A DNA stretch of 64,000 nucleotides from Novosphingobium sp. UBA6272 (GTDB lineage Bacteria; Pseudomonadota; Alphaproteobacteria; Sphingomonadales; Sphingomonadaceae). The stretch covers positions 1-64,000 of the forward strand of contig NZ_DJUW01000026.1 in the NCBI RefSeq assembly GCF_002440635.1, written 5' to 3'. This document shows positions 19,732-31,679 of this stretch, piece after piece (positions within the stretch are counted from its first letter, which is position 1; each line of letters begins with the position of its first letter). A model generated the notes under the pieces. It had not been told where the DNA came from and ran no database searches. It saw only the letters and a program-made list of their open reading frames with translations. Both the position numbers and the translations under genes were made by a program.

Positions 19732-21015
19732 TCAGCGCTTGTCGAGCGGCGCGTAGTCGCGCTGCGTTGGGCCGGTGTAGAGTTGGCGCGGACGCCCGAT
19801 CTTCTGGTTGGGATCGCTGATCATCTCGTTCCACTGCGCGACCCATCCGACGGTGCGGGCGAGGGCGAACAGCACAGTGAACATGGTGGTCGGGAAACCG
19901 ATCGCCGACAGGATCACGCCCGAGTAGAAGTCGACGTTGGGGAACAGCTTCTTCTCAATGAAATAGGGATCGTTGAGCGCCATTTCCTCAAGCTGAAGGG
20001 CCACTTCGAAGACCGGGTCGCTGACCTTCAGTGCGTCGAACACTTCACGCACAGTCTGCTGCATCACCGTCGCGCGCGGATCGTAATTCTTGTAGACGCG
20101 GTGGCCGAAGCCCATCAGGCGGAACGGATCGTTCTTGTCCTTGGCACGTTCGATATAGTGCGGGATGCGGTCAGGCGTGCCGATCTCGTGCAGCATGTTC
20201 AGCGCGGCCTCGTTGGCCCCGCCGTGCGCCGGGCCCCACAGGCAGGCAATCCCGGCCGCGATGCAGGCAAACGGATTGGCGCCCGAAGAACCTGCCAGGC
20301 GGACTGTGCTGGTCGACGCGTTCTGCTCGTGATCGGCATGGAGGATAAAAATCCGGTCGAGCGCACGTTCGACCACCGGGTTGACTTCATACTTTTCGGC
20401 CGGAACGCCAAAGGTCATCCGCAAGAAGTTGCCGGTGTAGCTCAGCGAATTGTCCGGATAGACGAAGGGCTGGCCAACCGAATACTTGTACGCCATCGCC
20501 GCGATCGTCGGCATCTTGGCGATCAGCCGGTGGCTGCTGATCTTGCGGTGCTCTGGATCGGCAATGTCGGTGCTGTCGTGATAGAACGCCGAAAGCGCGC
20601 CAACCACACCGCACATGATCGCCATGGGGTGAGCATCGCGCCGGAACCCGCGATAAAAGGTCGCCAGCTGCTCGTGCAGCATCGTGTGGCGAGTGATGGT
20701 GGTCTCGAACTTGGCCAGTTCGTCCTTGCTGGGCAGTTCGCCGTTCAGCAGCAGATAGCTGACTTCCATGAAGCTGGAGTTTTCGGCCAACTGGCCGATC
20801 GGATAGCCGCGGTGCAGCAGTACGCCTTCGTCACCGTCGATATAGGTCAGCGCGCTTTCGCACGAGGCCGTCGAGGTGAAGCCCGGGTCGAAGGTGAACA
20901 TCCCGGTCTGGGCATAGAGCTTGCGGATATCGACCACATCGGGACCGACCGAGCCCGAGACCACCGGATATTCGAAATCGCCCGAACCGGTCGAAAGTTT
21001 TGCCGTGCTACCCAC
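19732..21015 (-). CDS. gltA: Citrate synthase (type II)
   Basis: Condenses oxaloacetate and acetyl-CoA to citrate, the entry step of the TCA cycle. The 427-residue product has the family length for hexameric type II enzymes. Active-site stretches are visible: [10 protein letters not shown], the substrate loop [13 protein letters not shown], and [14 protein letters not shown]. The start ATG ([10 protein letters not shown]) is at 21015. Upstream lies the 3' relic of gltX; in related genomes gltX is usually the neighbour here. Confidence 0.97.
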   Translation of the reverse strand: MGSTAKLSTGSGDFEYPVVSGSVGPDVVDIRKLYAQTGMFTFDPGFTSTASCESALTYIDGDEGVLLHRGYPIGQLAENSSFMEVSYLLLNGELPSKDELAKFETTITRHTMLHEQLATFYRGFRRDAHPMAIMCGVVGALSAFYHDSTDIADPEHRKISSHRLIAKMPTIAAMAYKYSVGQPFVYPDNSLSYTGNFLRMTFGVPAEKYEVNPVVERALDRIFILHADHEQNASTSTVRLAGSSGANPFACIAAGIACLWGPAHGGANEAALNMLHEIGTPDRIPHYIERAKDKNDPFRLMGFGHRVYKNYDPRATVMQQTVREVFDALKVSDPVFEVALQLEEMALNDPYFIEKKLFPNVDFYSGVILSAIGFPTTMFTVLFALARTVGWVAQWNEMISDPNQKIGRPRQLYTGPTQRDYAPLDKR

Positions 21016-21026
21016 TTACCTGCCTC

Positions 21027-21245
21027 CTAAACCTTGCCCGCACTTGCCGCCGCCGGCGCGGAATTCCGCACATGGCTTTCACCGCGGCCCAGCAGGGCGA
21101 ATACGTCGAACATACCTGGGGAAGTCGTCTGTCCGGTTAGCGCGGCCCTAGGGGGTTGCGCAAGCTTTCCGACGGGCGAAACGGCAAAACGCGAAACGAC
21201 GCTGCGGGCCTTGCCCGGAACCGTCATGACGCTAACGCTTGCCAT
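21027..21245 (-). pseudogene. gltX: Relic of the 3' end of glutamyl-tRNA synthetase (gltX)
   Basis: Between gltA and comEC a minus-strand frame encodes about 72 residues. Its middle (VGKLAQPPRAALTG then TTSPGMFDVFALLGRGES) matches the anticodon-binding C-terminus of GltX, which in alphaproteobacteria reads like KLGKVAQPLRAALTG...SPGIFDVLxLLGREE. Nothing upstream in the frame resembles the catalytic domain (no HIGH- or KMSKR-type motif), because comEC begins at 21275 on the other strand. This is best explained as the remnant of a lost or relocated gltX in its ancestral place. A functional copy must exist elsewhere in the genome. Confidence 0.75.
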
Positions 21246-21274
21246 CAATCGTCCCTTCCTGTCTTTTGGCGGAC

Positions 21275-23518
21275 ATGGCCAGTGAAGCCTTGCCTCAAGT
21301 GCCGATGGGCAGCGATACGCCGGACAGCGCTGCACTGCAACATGGCCCTTGGCGCAAGCGTTTCGACTTGTCCAGCGGCCTTGCACGGATTGAACATTTC
21401 CTCGCCCGATCAGGCTTCGATCAAGGGCCGTGGGCCGTGGTGGCCTTCGCCGCCGGGATCGCCGCCTGGTTCGTCCTCGCGAACCCATATCAGTGGTTGG
21501 GTGCGATCTGCGCCGGGCTGGGAATCGGCGGTCTGGCACTTGGTGTTCTGGCAGCGGATGGGCGCTTTCCCTATCTGCGGCGCGCGGTGGCCGTCATTGC
21601 CCTCGCGCTCGCCGCAGGCTGTGCGCTGGTCTGGGCCAAGTCGGAACTTGTCGGAGCGGATCCGATCGCCAGGCCGATGGTCAGCGTGATCGAGGCCAAG
21701 GTGCTCGACCGCGAGGAACAGCCGGCCGAGCAGCGGGTCCGCTTGCTTCTGGCAACCCGCGAGCCGGAAAGCGGACGGGCGATCAAGGTGCGGGTCAACC
21801 TCGATCTCGAGCGCGATGCGTCACTGATCGAGACCGGGGCGACCCTGCGTCTCAAGGCGCGGCTTGTGCCGCCAGCCCCGCCGATGTTGCCGGGAGGCTA
21901 TGACTTCGCGCGGGCAGCCTGGTTTTCGGGCATTTCCGCAACCGGGAGCGTGCTGGGGCCGGTCACCGTCACCGCGCCCGGCGAGCGCAAGGCCCTTTCG
22001 GGGCTACAACGCCGGCTGTCCAACCATGTCCGCGCCAGCCTGGCCGGTTCGCCGGGAACGATAGCCGCAGCCTTTGCCAGCGGCGACCGCGGCGCGATTG
22101 CCCAAGCCGACGAGGAGGCGATGCGCGACGCGGGGCTGACGCACCTGCTTTCGGTCAGCGGGCTGCACGTCAGCGCGGTGGTGGCGGCGGCCTATTTCAT
22201 CGCACTGCGCCTGCTCGCGCTGTTCCCCTGGCTGGCGCTGCGGGTGCGCTTGCCGCTGCTGGCCGCCGGGACCGGGGCCCTGGCCGGGATCGGCTACACC
22301 TTGCTGACCGGCGCGGAAGTGCCGACGATCCGGTCCTGCATCGGGGCGGTGCTGGTTCTGGCGGCACTGGCGATCGGGCGCGAGCCGCTGTCGATGCGCA
22401 TGGTCGCGGTCGCGGCCTTCGTGGTGCTGCTGTTCTGGCCCGAGGCACTGGTCGGGCCGAGCTTTCAGATGAGCTTTGCCGCAGTGATCGCGATCGTTGC
22501 GCTTCATGGTTCGGGCCCGATGCGGGCCTTCAATGCCCCGCGCGAGGAGCCGTGGTGGAGCAAAGGCCTGCGTCAGCTTGGTGGCCTGCTGCTGACCGGG
22601 ATTGTGATCGAACTGGCCCTGATGCCGATCGGGCTGTTCCATTTCCACCGCGCCGGGGTTTACGGAGCGCTCGCCAATGTGATCGCAATCCCGCTGACCA
22701 CATTGGCTTCGATGCCGCTGATAGCGCTGGGATTGCTGTTCGACGCGGTGGGTGCCGGGGCGCCGTTCTGGTGGCTGGCGGGCAAGTCGCTCGAGCTGTT
22801 GCTGGCGCTGGCGCATTGGGTTGCCGCCATGCCCGGGGCTGTGACGATGCTTCCGGCGATGGGGCGGGGCGCTTTTGCCCTGTTTCTGCTGGGTGGGCTG
22901 TGGTTGGCGCTGTGGCAATCGCGGGTCCGCTTGCTGGGGCTCGCTCCGGCCCTGCTTGGTTTGACATTGCTGTCCCAGGTCCGCGCGCCGGACCTGCTGA
23001 TTTCGGGCGATGGCCGCCATGTCGGGATCACCGGCGCGGAGACCGGCGAACTGCTGGTGCTGCGCGAGAGCCGCAGCGACTATGCCCGCGACAACCTGGC
23101 CGAGACCGCCGGGATGGCGGGCGAGATGCGGCTGCTCGATGACTGGCCCGGCGCGCTCTGTAACGTCGACTTCTGCGCGGTCTCGCTTAAGCGCGGCGGG
23201 CGTGACTGGCAGCTGCTGATCGGGCGCGGCAACGACTATGTCGCCGAACGTGAACTGGCGGCGGCATGCGAGCGGGCCGACGTGGTGATTGCCGGGCGCT
23301 GGCTGCCGCGCTCATGCCGCCCGCGCTGGATCAAGGCTGATCGCAACATGCTTGATCGGACCGGCGGACTGACCATCGATCTGGAGAAGGGTGAAGTACG
23401 CTCGGTTGCAGAGGACCAGGGGTTGCATGGCTGGTGGCGGCCGCCGGTATCGTCCCGGCCGCAACGCAGCGGGCCGCCCGTCAACGCAACGAGCGGCCCG
23501 CCGATATCCAGTCAATGA
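21275..23518 (+). CDS. comEC: ComEC/Rec2 family DNA-uptake channel protein
   Basis: Inner-membrane protein family that forms the channel for single-stranded DNA uptake in natural transformation. The 747-residue product has a soluble N-terminal DUF4131 region (about residues 60-230) after first membrane helices, then the ComEC core with its signature GLTHLLSVSGLHVS and many membrane helices. The C-terminal about 170 residues sit where many ComEC proteins carry a metallo-beta-lactamase domain, but no HxHxDH motif is seen, so that part looks degenerate. ATG at 21275 is preferred to an upstream in-frame ATG at 21239 on length. Its stop abuts the lexA stop. Confidence 0.9.
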   Translation: MASEALPQVPMGSDTPDSAALQHGPWRKRFDLSSGLARIEHFLARSGFDQGPWAVVAFAAGIAAWFVLANPYQWLGAICAGLGIGGLALGVLAADGRFPYLRRAVAVIALALAAGCALVWAKSELVGADPIARPMVSVIEAKVLDREEQPAEQRVRLLLATREPESGRAIKVRVNLDLERDASLIETGATLRLKARLVPPAPPMLPGGYDFARAAWFSGISATGSVLGPVTVTAPGERKALSGLQRRLSNHVRASLAGSPGTIAAAFASGDRGAIAQADEEAMRDAGLTHLLSVSGLHVSAVVAAAYFIALRLLALFPWLALRVRLPLLAAGTGALAGIGYTLLTGAEVPTIRSCIGAVLVLAALAIGREPLSMRMVAVAAFVVLLFWPEALVGPSFQMSFAAVIAIVALHGSGPMRAFNAPREEPWWSKGLRQLGGLLLTGIVIELALMPIGLFHFHRAGVYGALANVIAIPLTTLASMPLIALGLLFDAVGAGAPFWWLAGKSLELLLALAHWVAAMPGAVTMLPAMGRGAFALFLLGGLWLALWQSRVRLLGLAPALLGLTLLSQVRAPDLLISGDGRHVGITGAETGELLVLRESRSDYARDNLAETAGMAGEMRLLDDWPGALCNVDFCAVSLKRGGRDWQLLIGRGNDYVAERELAAACERADVVIAGRWLPRSCRPRWIKADRNMLDRTGGLTIDLEKGEVRSVAEDQGLHGWWRPPVSSRPQRSGPPVNATSGPPISSQ

Positions 23519-24202
23519 TCAGTGGTAGCGGCGCAGCAGGCCGGCGAGCTTGCCTTGAACCACCACTTCGCGCGGATCGTAGATCTGCGGTTCGTAGGCG
23601 GCATTCGCGGGATCGAGCCGAACCCGGCCGTTCTCGCGCCGCAGGTACTTGAGCGTCGCCTCTTCGCCGCGAACCAGCGCGACGACAATTTCGCCATCGC
23701 GGGCGCTGTCGGTGCGGCGGATCAGGGCGTAGTCGCCGTCGAGAATTCCGGCCTCGATCATCGAGTCCCCGGAAACCTCAAGCGCGTAATGCTCACCCGA
23801 GCCGAGCAGCGCGGCAGGGACCGGCAGCATCGCCGATGTTTCCATCGCTTCGATCGGAACACCGGCAGCGATACGGCCATGCAACGGAATTTCGATCACA
23901 TCGTTGGCCGGGGCCGTGCGCGCCGGCTCGGGCCGCTTGAGCGGCACGACATTGTCGGGCTTGGCCAGCGGCGCCTTGCTGCTGACATCCTCAGGCTGCT
24001 TGAGCACTTCGAGCGCGCGGGCCCGGTTGGGCAGGCGGCGGATAAAGCCGCGCTCTTCCAGCGCAGAGATCAGACGGTGCACGCCCGACTTCGACTTGAG
24101 GTCGAGCGCCTCCTTCATTTCCTCGAACGAGGGGGAAACGCCGCTCTCTTCCAGGCGGGTCTGGATGAAGCGGATCAACTCGTGCTGCTTGCGGGTCAGC
24201 AT
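23519..24202 (-). CDS. lexA: LexA repressor (SOS response)
   Basis: Transcriptional repressor of the SOS regulon that self-cleaves when RecA filaments form. The 227-residue product has an N-terminal winged helix ([36 protein letters not shown]), a linker of about 35 residues, and an S24 peptidase domain. The cleavage site is Ala113-Gly114 in RIAAGVP; the catalytic pair is Ser147 (SGDSM) and Lys185 (ATLKYL). Two LexA boxes lie just upstream, so it is autoregulated. It is convergent with comEC, with adjacent stops. Confidence 0.97.
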   Translation of the reverse strand: MLTRKQHELIRFIQTRLEESGVSPSFEEMKEALDLKSKSGVHRLISALEERGFIRRLPNRARALEVLKQPEDVSSKAPLAKPDNVVPLKRPEPARTAPANDVIEIPLHGRIAAGVPIEAMETSAMLPVPAALLGSGEHYALEVSGDSMIEAGILDGDYALIRRTDSARDGEIVVALVRGEEATLKYLRRENGRVRLDPANAAYEPQIYDPREVVVQGKLAGLLRRYH

Positions 24203-24240
24203 GCCGGCATCACTCCGTTGGAGCGGCCCGGAACGGGAAT

Positions 24241-24255
24241 GTTCCAGCGCCGTTC
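24241..24255 (-). promoter_or_regulatory. LexA box 1 (GTTC-N7-GTTC)
   Basis: GTTC at 24241-24244 and GTTC at 24252-24255 with exactly seven bases between, the alphaproteobacterial LexA operator. It lies 39 bp upstream of the lexA start. Confidence 0.85.
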
Positions 24256-24258
24256 AGT

Positions 24259-24273
24259 GAACGAATGCGGAAC
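24259..24273 (-). promoter_or_regulatory. LexA box 2 (GAAC-N7-GAAC)
   Basis: GAAC at 24259-24262 and GAAC at 24270-24273 separated by seven bases: the same operator in the other orientation, three bases from box 1. The tandem pair should allow strong autorepression of lexA. Confidence 0.8.
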
Positions 24274-24297
24274 AAGTATGCAACAAAGCGAATCGAG

Positions 24298-25500
24298 TCA
24301 AGCAATTCCGCCATTCTCGAGCAGATAGGCCGAAACCGGTTCTCCAGCCGTCACCGGCGGAGCATCGATTGGACGCTCGATCAGCGCGTTTGCCGCGGCG
24401 AGAGCGCCCAGCGCGCCGCTATCCTGATTGAGCCATGCCGTGATCCGGCGGCCGTCCCAGGCGGCGCGCAGGAACTCCTGCCGGGTCCCGCCGGCGGGCA
24501 GGTCCTCCGTGGCTTCGGTCGTGATCGCCTGGGGCAGGGGGCTGGCCGCGCCAGACAGCGCGCGCAGCAGCGGCAGCAGGAACAAGAACGCTGTGACGCT
24601 GCTGGAGACCGGATTGCCCGGCAGCCCCAGCACCAGCTGCGTGCCCTTGCGCGCCAGCATGATCGGCTTGCCGGGTTTGAGCGCGACCTTCCAGAAATCG
24701 AGCTCGGCCCCCCAGGCCGCCAGCGCCGGGCGGATCAGATCGTGGTCTCCCACAGAAGCGCCGCCGCTGGTGACAATCACGTCGAATTGGCCGGCCCCGT
24801 CTAGAGCGTCACCCAGCGCTTCGAGGCTGTCGCGCACCGGGCCAAGCCGTTCGACCTTTGCGGGCAGGGCCGCGGCGATCTGCGCCGCCAGCATCGCACC
24901 GTTGCTGGCCGGGATCTGATGATCCGCGCAGGCACCTGGATCGGCTGACAATTCATCCCCGCTGTCGATCACCAGCACCTGCGGCATGCGCCGCACGGCG
25001 ACGTGGCCGTATCCGCCGGACAGCACCAAGGCGATCCGCGCCGGGGTGAGCCGTTCGCCCGCAGCAAGCAGAGTAGCACCCTGCCTGAAATCGAACCCGG
25101 TGCGGCGGATATGGCGGCCAGTGGGCTGGGGCGGGGTGCCGGTGAGGATCAGCGCATCGCCATCGCGGTGTGCGTCCTCCTGCATCAGCACCATGTCCAT
25201 CCCCGCGGGAATCAGCGCGCCGGTCGCGATCCGGACTGCCTCGCTCGGCCCGACCTGGCCCGCAAAGGGATGGCCGCAAGCGCTTTCCCCGATCACCCGC
25301 CAGGGGCCGGGCAGGTCGGCGGCGCGCAGGGCATAGCCATCCATCGCCGAAAGATCGGCTGGAGGCTGGGTCCGCCGCGCGGTCACCGGTTCGGCCAGGT
25401 AGCGGCCCAGCGCCTCATGGACCGGGATCCGCTCGACCGGCAGCGGGACGGCCAGCGCGAGCAGCCGTGCCTGTGCCTCGGCCAGCGAAAGCAGCGCCAT
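24298..25500 (-). CDS. moeA: Molybdopterin molybdenumtransferase
   Basis: Inserts molybdate into adenylylated molybdopterin, the last step of molybdenum cofactor synthesis. The 400-residue product shows ADLSAMDGYALRA near the N-terminus, the central TSGGASVGDHDLI (MoeA/MoCF nucleotide site) and LGLPGNPVSS. The ATG at 25500 overlaps the stop of moaC (ATGA). Upstream residues in the same frame belong to the moaC region and are not part of the protein. Confidence 0.95.
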   Translation of the reverse strand: MALLSLAEAQARLLALAVPLPVERIPVHEALGRYLAEPVTARRTQPPADLSAMDGYALRAADLPGPWRVIGESACGHPFAGQVGPSEAVRIATGALIPAGMDMVLMQEDAHRDGDALILTGTPPQPTGRHIRRTGFDFRQGATLLAAGERLTPARIALVLSGGYGHVAVRRMPQVLVIDSGDELSADPGACADHQIPASNGAMLAAQIAAALPAKVERLGPVRDSLEALGDALDGAGQFDVIVTSGGASVGDHDLIRPALAAWGAELDFWKVALKPGKPIMLARKGTQLVLGLPGNPVSSSVTAFLFLLPLLRALSGAASPLPQAITTEATEDLPAGGTRQEFLRAAWDGRRITAWLNQDSGALGALAAANALIERPIDAPPVTAGEPVSAYLLENGGIA

Positions 25501-25973
25501 CAGCCTGCGGCCTTCCAGTCGCCCGACTTGCCGCCGCGCTTTTCGATCAGCCGGACGCCGCCGATCACCATCGCCTTGTCGATCGCCTTGGCCATGTCGT
25601 AGATTGTCAGAAGTGCGACCGAAGTGGCGGTCAATGCTTCCATTTCCACCCCGGTCTTCCCGCTGAGCGAGGCGCTGGCGGTAACCTTGACCGCGCCCTG
25701 CTCGATCGCGAAATCGACCGTCACCGCATCGAGCGGCAATGGGTGGCACAGCGGGATCAGTTCGGCGGTCTTCTTGGCGGCCATGATCCCGCCGATCCGC
25801 GCCGCGGCCAGCACGTCGCCCTTGGGCACGGCGCCGTTGCGGATCGCGGCCAGGGCTTCGCCCGACATGGCGATCCGGCCTTCGGCAATGGCCACACGCC
25901 GTGTTTCGGCCTTGCCGCCGATCTCGACCATCCGGGCCTTGCCCTGCTCATCAAGGTGCGTGAGTTTGTTCAT
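25500..25973 (-). CDS. moaC: Cyclic pyranopterin monophosphate synthase accessory protein
   Basis: Converts the MoaA product into cyclic pyranopterin monophosphate in Moco synthesis. The 157-residue product (start [11 protein letters not shown] at 25973) carries the conserved [14 protein letters not shown], the substrate-site stretch [13 protein letters not shown] and [14 protein letters not shown]. Family proteins are about 160 residues, which supports this start over a Met 13 codons upstream. It is followed directly by moeA and preceded by trpC across a 169-bp gap with no gene. Confidence 0.96.
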   Translation of the reverse strand: MNKLTHLDEQGKARMVEIGGKAETRRVAIAEGRIAMSGEALAAIRNGAVPKGDVLAAARIGGIMAAKKTAELIPLCHPLPLDAVTVDFAIEQGAVKVTASASLSGKTGVEMEALTATSVALLTIYDMAKAIDKAMVIGGVRLIEKRGGKSGDWKAAG

Positions 25974-26142
25974 CTTGATGTCCCGCAGGCTGAATAACTT
26001 GACAACATGCACAGGGTTGAAGGGATCGAAAAAAGGGCTGTTACCTTACGTGCTGGTTCGCCGCAAAAGGGCGGGATTGCGCGGGCTGGGAACAAGGTCA
26101 TTTCAGCAATCTGCCACAGTGCGGGCTTGTAGGACAGATGCC

Positions 26143-26934
26143 TTAGCCCTGCAGCAGCGCGCGGGTCGCCGCCGCGACATCGGCCTGACGCATCAGGCTC
26201 TCGCCGACCAGGAAGGTGCGCACCCCGCATTTGGCCATGCGCTGACAATCGGCATGGCTGCCGATTCCGCTTTCGCAGACCAACAGGACATCATCCGCAA
26301 CCAGCCCAGCAAGCCGCTCGGTCGTGCCAAGATCGACTTCGAACGTCTTGAGATTGCGGTTGTTTACCCCGATCAGCTTTGACCGGAGGTGTGCCTGCGC
26401 ACGCTCCAGCTCGGCCTCGTCATGCACTTCGACCAGCACGTCCATCCCACGCTCGCGTGCCGCAGCCTCGATCTCGGCCATCATGCCGTCATCGAGCGCG
26501 GCAACGATGATCAGGATCGCATCGGCCCCGATCGCGCGGGCCTCGGCGCATTGCCAGGGATCGACCATGAAGTCCTTGCGGATCACCGGCAGGTCACAAG
26601 CGGCGCGCGCGGCGATCAGGTAGTCCTCATGCCCCTGGAAATAGGGCGCATCGGTCAGCACCGACAGGCACGTCGCGCCGCCAGCCCGATAGGCGCGGGC
26701 ATGGGCCGGCGGATCGAAGTCGGCGCGGATCAGGCCCTTGGAGGGGCTGGCCTTCTTGATCTCGGCAATCAGCGCGAAGCCAGAGGCCTCCTTGCTCCGC
26801 AGCGCCGCCTCGAACCCGCGGGGGCCGGATTGTGCGGCGGCGCGTGCATCCAGCTCGGTCAGCGAAGCCAGTACCTTGCGCGCCGCCACTTCCTCGCGCT
26901 TGGTGGCGCAAATTTCAGCGAGTTTGTCGGTCAT
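26143..26934 (-). CDS. trpC: Indole-3-glycerol phosphate synthase
   Basis: Closes the indole ring of CdRP in tryptophan synthesis. The 263-residue TIM-barrel product shows [13 protein letters not shown] (catalytic Lys), [37 protein letters not shown] and [10 protein letters not shown], all TrpC signatures. ATG at 26934 overlaps the trpD stop (ATGA), so the earlier in-frame Met is rejected. Confidence 0.97.
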   Translation of the reverse strand: MTDKLAEICATKREEVAARKVLASLTELDARAAAQSGPRGFEAALRSKEASGFALIAEIKKASPSKGLIRADFDPPAHARAYRAGGATCLSVLTDAPYFQGHEDYLIAARAACDLPVIRKDFMVDPWQCAEARAIGADAILIIVAALDDGMMAEIEAAARERGMDVLVEVHDEAELERAQAHLRSKLIGVNNRNLKTFEVDLGTTERLAGLVADDVLLVCESGIGSHADCQRMAKCGVRTFLVGESLMRQADVAAATRALLQG

Positions 26935-27890
26935 TTCACGGTCTCGATCCAGCAATCCAGCAGCGCCTTGGCGAGGCCCTTGTCGAGCGCTTCGGCAGCT
27001 TCTTCCACCCCTTCAAGCCAGTCCTCAGCCTGCCCGGCGACCAGCAGCGCGGCGGCGGCGTTGAGCAGGACGGCATCGCGGTAGGCGCCGGGTTCGCCCA
27101 TCAGCATCCGGCGCAGCGCTTCGGCGTTGAACATGGCATCGCCGCCGCGCAATTGCTCCAGATCGTGGCTGGGCAAGCCGGCATCCTCGGGCCGGACTTC
27201 GGCGGGCAGTGGGGGTAAGCCGATCGTTGCGAAGTAGCTTGTCCCCGAAATCGACAGTTCGTCGAGCCCTTCGGCGCCCGAAACAATCATCGCCGCATCG
27301 ATATCGAGCAGCTGCATCGCATCGCGGTAAAGCGCGATCAGCGCCGGACTGGCGACGCCAACCAGTTGCCGCGTGACGCCGGCGGGATTGGCCAGCGGGC
27401 CGAGCAGGTTGAAGATCGTCCGCCGCCCCAGCGCCTTGCGGATCGGCGCGACCCGGGCCAGCGCCGGGTGATGGGCCTGCGCGAACAGAAAGGCGATACC
27501 GAGATCGGGCAGGGTCTGCTCGGCGAGGTCCGAGGCGCGCGCGAGGTTGAGGCCAAGCGCCTCCAGCGTATCGGCGCCGCCGGCCAGGCTGGAAGCCGCG
27601 CGGTTGCCGTGCTTGGCGACCGGCACCCCGCAGGCCGCGACGACCAGCGCGACTGCAGTCGAAACGTTGACGCTGTGCTGCCCGTCGCCCCCGGTGCCGC
27701 AGACGTCGATCGCGCCTTCGGGAGCCGCAACGCGCTTCATCCGCGCCCGCATCGCCCGCACCGCGCCTGCGATTTCCGCGGCAGTCTCGCCGCGCTCTGC
27801 CAGTTCGATCAGGGTTGCGGCGATGTCCTCGTCAGCCACCTGGCCGTCGAGGATTTGTCCGAACAGCGCTTCGGCTTCTTCCAGGGTCAC
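26931..27890 (-). CDS. trpD: Anthranilate phosphoribosyltransferase
   Basis: Transfers phosphoribose from PRPP to anthranilate in tryptophan synthesis. The 319-residue product shows [16 protein letters not shown] (PRPP loop), KHGNRAASS and [11 protein letters not shown]. The start is GTG at 27890, overlapping the trpG stop (GTGA), which makes the N-terminus slightly shorter than in many homologues. It is co-transcribed with trpG and trpC. Confidence 0.96.
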   Translation of the reverse strand: MTLEEAEALFGQILDGQVADEDIAATLIELAERGETAAEIAGAVRAMRARMKRVAAPEGAIDVCGTGGDGQHSVNVSTAVALVVAACGVPVAKHGNRAASSLAGGADTLEALGLNLARASDLAEQTLPDLGIAFLFAQAHHPALARVAPIRKALGRRTIFNLLGPLANPAGVTRQLVGVASPALIALYRDAMQLLDIDAAMIVSGAEGLDELSISGTSYFATIGLPPLPAEVRPEDAGLPSHDLEQLRGGDAMFNAEALRRMLMGEPGAYRDAVLLNAAAALLVAGQAEDWLEGVEEAAEALDKGLAKALLDCWIETVK

Positions 27891-28483
27891 GCCAGGACCT
27901 TGGGCTCGACCCCCGCGATCCGCAGGAAATTGGCCAGCATTTCGTGGCCATGCTCGGTCGCGATTGATTCGGGGTGGAACTGGACGCCGTGGATCGGCAG
28001 TTCGCGGTGGCGAAAGCCCATCACGTGGCCATCATCCGAGGTGCAGTTGATCACCAGCCCATCGGGTACGTCATCGACGATCAGCGAGTGATAGCGCGTC
28101 GCCATGAAGGGTGAGGGCAGGCCGGCATAGAGCCCGGTGCCGTCATGGCTGACCTGGCTGGTCTTGCCGTGCATCAGCCCGCCGCGCACGACCTGGCCGC
28201 CAAAGTGCTGGCCGATCGACTGGTGCCCCAGGCACACGCCCAGCAGCGGCTTGCCGGCATCGGCGCAGGCCGCGACCAGATCGAGGCTGATACCGGCTTC
28301 GTTGGGAGTGCAGGGACCTGGCGAGATCAGGAAACCCTTGGCCCCGCTAGAAACCGCCTGTCCGGCCGAAATTGCGTCGTTGCGGACGACCTCGACCCGG
28401 GCGCCCAGCTCCATCAAGTAGTGGACCAGGTTCCAGGTGAAGCTGTCATAATTGTCGATGACGAGGATGTCGGCGGCGCTCAT
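27887..28483 (-). CDS. trpG: Anthranilate synthase component II (glutamine amidotransferase)
   Basis: Hydrolyses glutamine and passes ammonia to TrpE for anthranilate formation; the same fold serves PabA in folate synthesis. The 198-residue product begins with [17 protein letters not shown] and has the nucleophile stretch [11 protein letters not shown] and the [13 protein letters not shown] segment with catalytic His and Glu. The ATG at 28483 ([11 protein letters not shown]) is chosen over one four codons upstream. Unusually, trpE is not the next gene upstream but lies 4 kb away. Confidence 0.95.
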   Translation of the reverse strand: MSAADILVIDNYDSFTWNLVHYLMELGARVEVVRNDAISAGQAVSSGAKGFLISPGPCTPNEAGISLDLVAACADAGKPLLGVCLGHQSIGQHFGGQVVRGGLMHGKTSQVSHDGTGLYAGLPSPFMATRYHSLIVDDVPDGLVINCTSDDGHVMGFRHRELPIHGVQFHPESIATEHGHEMLANFLRIAGVEPKVLA

Positions 28484-28570
28484 GGCAGCGCACATAGGCG
28501 CGCTGTCACCGATTTGCCAGATAAGCTTGCTTGATGGGGCGTAACAACGACTGCACTACTCCCCGACTTC

Positions 28571-28709
28571 GTCACCCTGAACTTGTTTCAGGGTCCATCG
28601 TGCCTTTATCTCTAGCGCGTGCTGCAAGGTCGCAAACCGCTCGGTTGTATCAAACCAGCGTATCGTAGGGCCGGTGGAGAAATGGATCCTGAAACAAGTT
28701 CAGGATGAC
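28571..28709. repeat. Paired inverted palindromic repeat (REP/BIME-like), second copy
   Basis: The left arm at 28571-28597 is identical over 27 bp to the left arm of the element at 1751. The right arm at 28683-28709 is its reverse complement with two differences. Total length is 139 bp against 138 bp for the first copy, while the inner sequence differs. It occupies the 28484-28744 gap between trpG and the iminopeptidase gene, at one edge of the segment that splits the trp genes. Confidence 0.85.
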
Positions 28710-28744
28710 GACCGGGGGCAGGGGACCGACTGACGCTCCCGATT

Positions 28745-30771
<2,027 letters not shown>

Positions 30772-30774
30772 CGG

Positions 30775-31626
30775 TCAGCCCTTCAGCCGGTCGTTGAAAA
30801 TCTTGATAACGCTGTTGCCAGTAGGGTCCACGACCTTGCTGGCAACCATCGCCTTGGCAAAATCGCTGGTGATGGTCCGGAAATCGGGGCCTTCGGCAAC
30901 CGCCAGGTCGGCGATGATGCGGGCGATATCGTCGCCGGTTTGGCCATAGGTGGCGAAGACATTGCCCGAACTGGCCATGTAGCGCTGGGCTAGCGTGGCA
31001 TAGGGCTCGGCCATCGCAGCGAGGGCATCCTGCGAGGTGCTGCGCACGCTCGCGACGAATTCGGTGTTGATCGGGCCCGGCTCGACCAGGCAGACCTGCA
31101 CTCCGAACTGGGCAGCCAAGGGGGCGAGGCCCTCCATCATCCCCTCGACCGCGAACTTGGCGGCGCAATAGGCTTCGTTGAAGGGCTGGCCGAGCAGGCC
31201 GCCGACGCTGGTCACACTGATGATCCGTCCGCTGCCCTGCGCCCGCATATGCGGCAGGACCGCCCGGGTCAGGTTCCACACGCCGAAGAAGTTGGTTTCC
31301 ATCGTCCGCCGCAAGTCAGCATCGCCGGTGTGCTCGACCGAGCCGAGGAACCCCGCACCGGCATTGTTGACCAAAAGGTCGATCCGCCCATGCGCAGCCA
31401 TGACGGCGGCGACAGCGGTATCGATCGAAGCCTGATGGCAGACATCGAGCGGCCGGACCTCAATTTCGACACCTGCGTTGGCGGCTTCATCGAACAGCGC
31501 CTGCTGCTTGGAGACATCGCGCATGGTCGCGACCGCCTTGTAGCCCGCCTCGGCCAAGCGGATCGCAGTGTAAAGCCCAACCCCGGTGGAGCAGCCGGTA
31601 ACGAGTGCAACTGGCTTGTCCGACAT
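30775..31626 (-). CDS. Short-chain dehydrogenase/reductase
   Basis: Classical SDR of 283 residues. The cofactor motif TGCSTGVG (10-17), NNAGAG (88-92), and the catalytic set Ser140, Tyr153 and Lys157 (EAYCAAK) are all present. The Arg at position 36 of TMRDV, after the second strand, suggests NADP(H) preference. The substrate cannot be told. ATG at 31626 (MSDKPVALVTG) has GGAGAAAGCC before it and is preferred over upstream frame extension. Confidence 0.9.
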   Translation of the reverse strand: MSDKPVALVTGCSTGVGLYTAIRLAEAGYKAVATMRDVSKQQALFDEAANAGVEIEVRPLDVCHQASIDTAVAAVMAAHGRIDLLVNNAGAGFLGSVEHTGDADLRRTMETNFFGVWNLTRAVLPHMRAQGSGRIISVTSVGGLLGQPFNEAYCAAKFAVEGMMEGLAPLAAQFGVQVCLVEPGPINTEFVASVRSTSQDALAAMAEPYATLAQRYMASSGNVFATYGQTGDDIARIIADLAVAEGPDFRTITSDFAKAMVASKVVDPTGNSVIKIFNDRLKG

Positions 31627-31679
31627 GGCTTTCTCCTTCGAAGTTTTTGAATTCGGTATTTCGCGGCCCTCCGACGGCT

